DNA of 6,095 nucleotides from an uncultured Selenomonadaceae bacterium (GTDB lineage: Bacteria > Bacillota_C > Negativicutes > Selenomonadales > Selenomonadaceae): assembly GCA_946402475.1 (NCBI GenBank), contig CAMIWP010000077.1:1-6095 (forward strand). The letters run 5' to 3'. Both the position numbers and the translations under genes were made by a program. The notes under the pieces were generated by a model. That model had not been told where the DNA came from. It was given only the letters and a program-made list of their open reading frames with translations, and did not search any database. Positions 5,027 to 6,095 of the stretch are shown here, piece by piece (position 1 is the stretch's first letter; the number at the start of each line of letters is the position of its first letter).

Positions 5027-5803
5027 TCAATCCAGCCAGATTCTCCATGGAGGATTGCCCTCATCCCACATGGATTGCAGACTGTCCCTGTCCCGCACCG
5101 TCTCCACCGGCGACCAAAACCCGTGATGACGATAGGCATTGACCTGCCGGGCCGCAGCCAGCCGATGCATCGTCTCCACCTCGAACCTTTCCCGGGGGAA
5201 AGGCTTCCTGCGCACCACCTCCGGGGAAACCACCATCATACAGGCATTCGTCCACGCATCCTGCGGTGCCGACGCCCTCGCGTTCGGTGCCATAATGTCT
5301 CCGCCATCATCCAAGGGGACGATTCGATTCCTGCCGCTGGGCTTCGCAAGAACCACCGTCATGAGCTTCCCCGCATCCCTATGACAGGCTGCCAAGGACG
5401 GGACATCCACATTGGAGATGCAGTCCCCATAGATCACGAAGAAATCCTCCTCCAGCATGGAGCGCACCCGGTAGAGCCGCTCCGCCGTCGTCGTCACCAG
5501 TCCCGTGTCCACCACGGAAACGTGCCATGGCTCTGTGATCTTATTGTGAATGTCCACGCGATTGCTCTTCAGGTGAACCGTAATATCCGAGCTGTAAATA
5601 TAATAGTTGAGAAAATACTCCTTGATGAGATCCGACCGGAATCCCGCACATATAATGAACTCATTGTAACCGTAGAAGGAGAACAGCTTCATGATGTGCC
5701 AGAGGATCGGCCTCTCCCCGATGGCCGCCATAGGCTTTGGGATCTTGTCCTCTCTCGTCTCAAGTGTGCTCGGCAACCCGCCGGCCAATATCACTGTCTT
5801 CAC
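5027..5803 (-). CDS. Divergent RfbF-like nucleotidyltransferase homologue lacking several catalytic residues
   Basis: A 258-residue paralogue of the downstream cytidylyltransferase. The two line up without gaps through at least residue 240 and share the fold core (PKPM 22-25, GERPILWHIMK 29-39, IKEYFLNYY 60-68, NAYRHHGFW 222-230). Yet the nucleotide loop reads GGLPSTL (8-14): G11, T12 and R13 are replaced by P, S and T. The metal motif is YGDCISNVD (D127 kept, D131 now N), the ExK lysine 177 is A, and D234 is E. K23, D127, D133 and N186 remain. The start is GTG at 5803 with AGGAGG 6 bases before it; an extension to 5872 adds nothing family-like. The frame is intact and well translated, which argues against simple decay. 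It may be a non-catalytic partner or an enzyme with altered chemistry. It is the first gene of a tight two-gene unit. Confidence 0.75.
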   Translation of the reverse strand: MKTVILAGGLPSTLETREDKIPKPMAAIGERPILWHIMKLFSFYGYNEFIICAGFRSDLIKEYFLNYYIYSSDITVHLKSNRVDIHNKITEPWHVSVVDTGLVTTTAERLYRVRSMLEEDFFVIYGDCISNVDVPSLAACHRDAGKLMTVVLAKPSGRNRIVPLDDGGDIMAPNARASAPQDAWTNACMMVVSPEVVRRKPFPRERFEVETMHRLAAARQVNAYRHHGFWSPVETVRDRDSLQSMWDEGNPPWRIWLD

Positions 5804-5809
5804 TGCTTG

Positions 5810-5815
5810 CCTCCT
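5810..5815 (-). promoter_or_regulatory. Ribosome binding site that selects the GTG start of the divergent nucleotidyltransferase
   Basis: Perfect AGGAGG on the minus strand, 6 bases (CAAGCA) before GTG at 5801-5803. It settles the start in favour of GTG, giving the family-normal opening MKTVILAGG. Confidence 0.85.
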
Positions 5816-6011
5816 TTGGTACATGCTCGTTGATTGTCCTCTGCACAGGAACATTTTATGATGTGCTGCCAAGACGCTTCAGATACGGGACAACCCACCA
5901 GAGAGAAGCCATCCTGCGCCGAGGCCGATAGGATAAATATGGTCAAACGCTTTCGACTGTGCACATTCCTTCCTAATGATGAAGAAGAAAATTTGTTCTG
6001 TCCTTTCTCAC
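5816..6011. other. Intergenic region between divergent genes, no gene recognised
   Basis: About 200 bases between the nucleotidyltransferase ribosome site and the right-hand promoter. Small open frames exist on both strands (about 70 codons) but show no family resemblance and no good start signal. I could not find a convincing minus-strand promoter for the nucleotidyltransferase pair: the best fragments are CATAAA near 5855 and TTGACC near 5941, neither with a good partner. GCACA/TGTGC form a weak inverted repeat near 5843-5866. Confidence 0.5.
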
Positions 6012-6040
6012 TGTACAAAAATACAAATCCATGTTATAAT
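6012..6040 (+). promoter_or_regulatory. Strong extended -10 promoter for the right-edge gene
   Basis: TGTACA (6012-6017), a 17-bp spacer and a perfect TATAAT (6035-6040) preceded by TGT, a TGN extended -10. Transcription should start near 6047, so the leader is only about 20 bases and nearly begins with the ribosome binding site. Confidence 0.75.
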
Positions 6041-6066
6041 TGACAGAAAGGAAGGAAGCGATTTCC

Positions 6067-6095
6067 ATGGCCAATCGACGATACAAAGACTCCAT
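6067..6095 (+). CDS. N-terminal fragment of an unidentified protein (possibly Rpn / PD-(D/E)XK family)
   Basis: Nine codons are visible, M-A-N-R-R-Y-K-D-S, then the window ends. The ATG follows AGGAAGGAAG at about 7-8 bases and a near-consensus promoter, so this is very probably a real gene start. The opening NRRYKDS resembles the start of many Rpn-type recombination-promoting nuclease / PD-(D/E)XK transposase-like proteins of Firmicutes, which often begin with a YKDS element. Nine residues cannot establish this; the family suggestion is a recollection-based guess. Confidence 0.55.

Noticed and set aside
4165..5142. A plus-strand open frame of 325 codons opposite the intact cytidylyltransferase
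   Set aside because: It is the antisense shadow of a conserved gene, begins inside the rubrerythrin terminator region, and has low-complexity H/P/R composition.
4988..5833. A plus-strand open frame of 281 codons opposite the divergent nucleotidyltransferase
   Set aside because: Antisense shadow with no recognisable domain; the minus-strand reading shows the nucleotidyltransferase fold and a perfect ribosome site.
5800..6043. Small overlapping open frames in the right intergenic region (72 codons on minus, 69 on plus)
   Set aside because: No family resemblance and no good ribosome site; the minus one overlaps the real GTG start of the nucleotidyltransferase.
1..6095. CRISPR array, tRNA/rRNA, insertion sequence, riboswitch or phage attachment site
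   Set aside because: No regularly spaced repeats, cloverleaf genes, transposase with inverted ends, or long structured leader was found on either strand by eye.

Overview
The window looks like chromosomal DNA of a low-oxygen member of the Firmicutes, most plausibly the Negativicutes (Selenomonas, Megasphaera and relatives). This is inferred from strong AGGAGG-type ribosome binding sites, frequent TTG/GTG starts, moderate GC, a rubrerythrin, a DivIC-like gene followed by what looks like a YabR-type S1 gene, and Firmicutes-like protein sequences. No taxonomic search was possible.

Left arm (about 1-3293, all minus strand, so transcription runs right to left): an HU nucleoid protein gene with its own promoter and terminator; an SDR oxidoreductase and an MGDG-synthase/UgtP-type glycosyltransferase that overlap by 4 bases; a two-repeat zinc-ribbon protein; a DivIC/FtsB-type septum protein; and, at the left edge, the first six codons of a probable S1-domain protein. 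Terminators behind HU and behind the glycosyltransferase, and promoters before HU, divIC and the S1 gene, divide this arm into several transcription units despite the shared direction.

Centre (about 3294-4226): a divergent intergenic region with a 9-bp perfect inverted repeat, then a plus-strand rubrerythrin gene (peroxide detoxification) closed by a strong intrinsic terminator.

Right arm (4249-5803, minus strand): two tandem, tightly coupled homologues of glucose-1-phosphate cytidylyltransferase (RfbF). The downstream copy keeps every key residue. The upstream copy aligns with almost no gaps but has lost the GxGTR loop, the ExK lysine and the second metal aspartate. A CDP-sugar for surface polysaccharide is the likely product of the intact copy; the divergent partner is the most interesting item in the window. 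At the right edge, a near-consensus extended -10 promoter drives a plus-strand gene of which only the start is visible.

No tRNA, rRNA, CRISPR array, insertion sequence or replication origin was seen.
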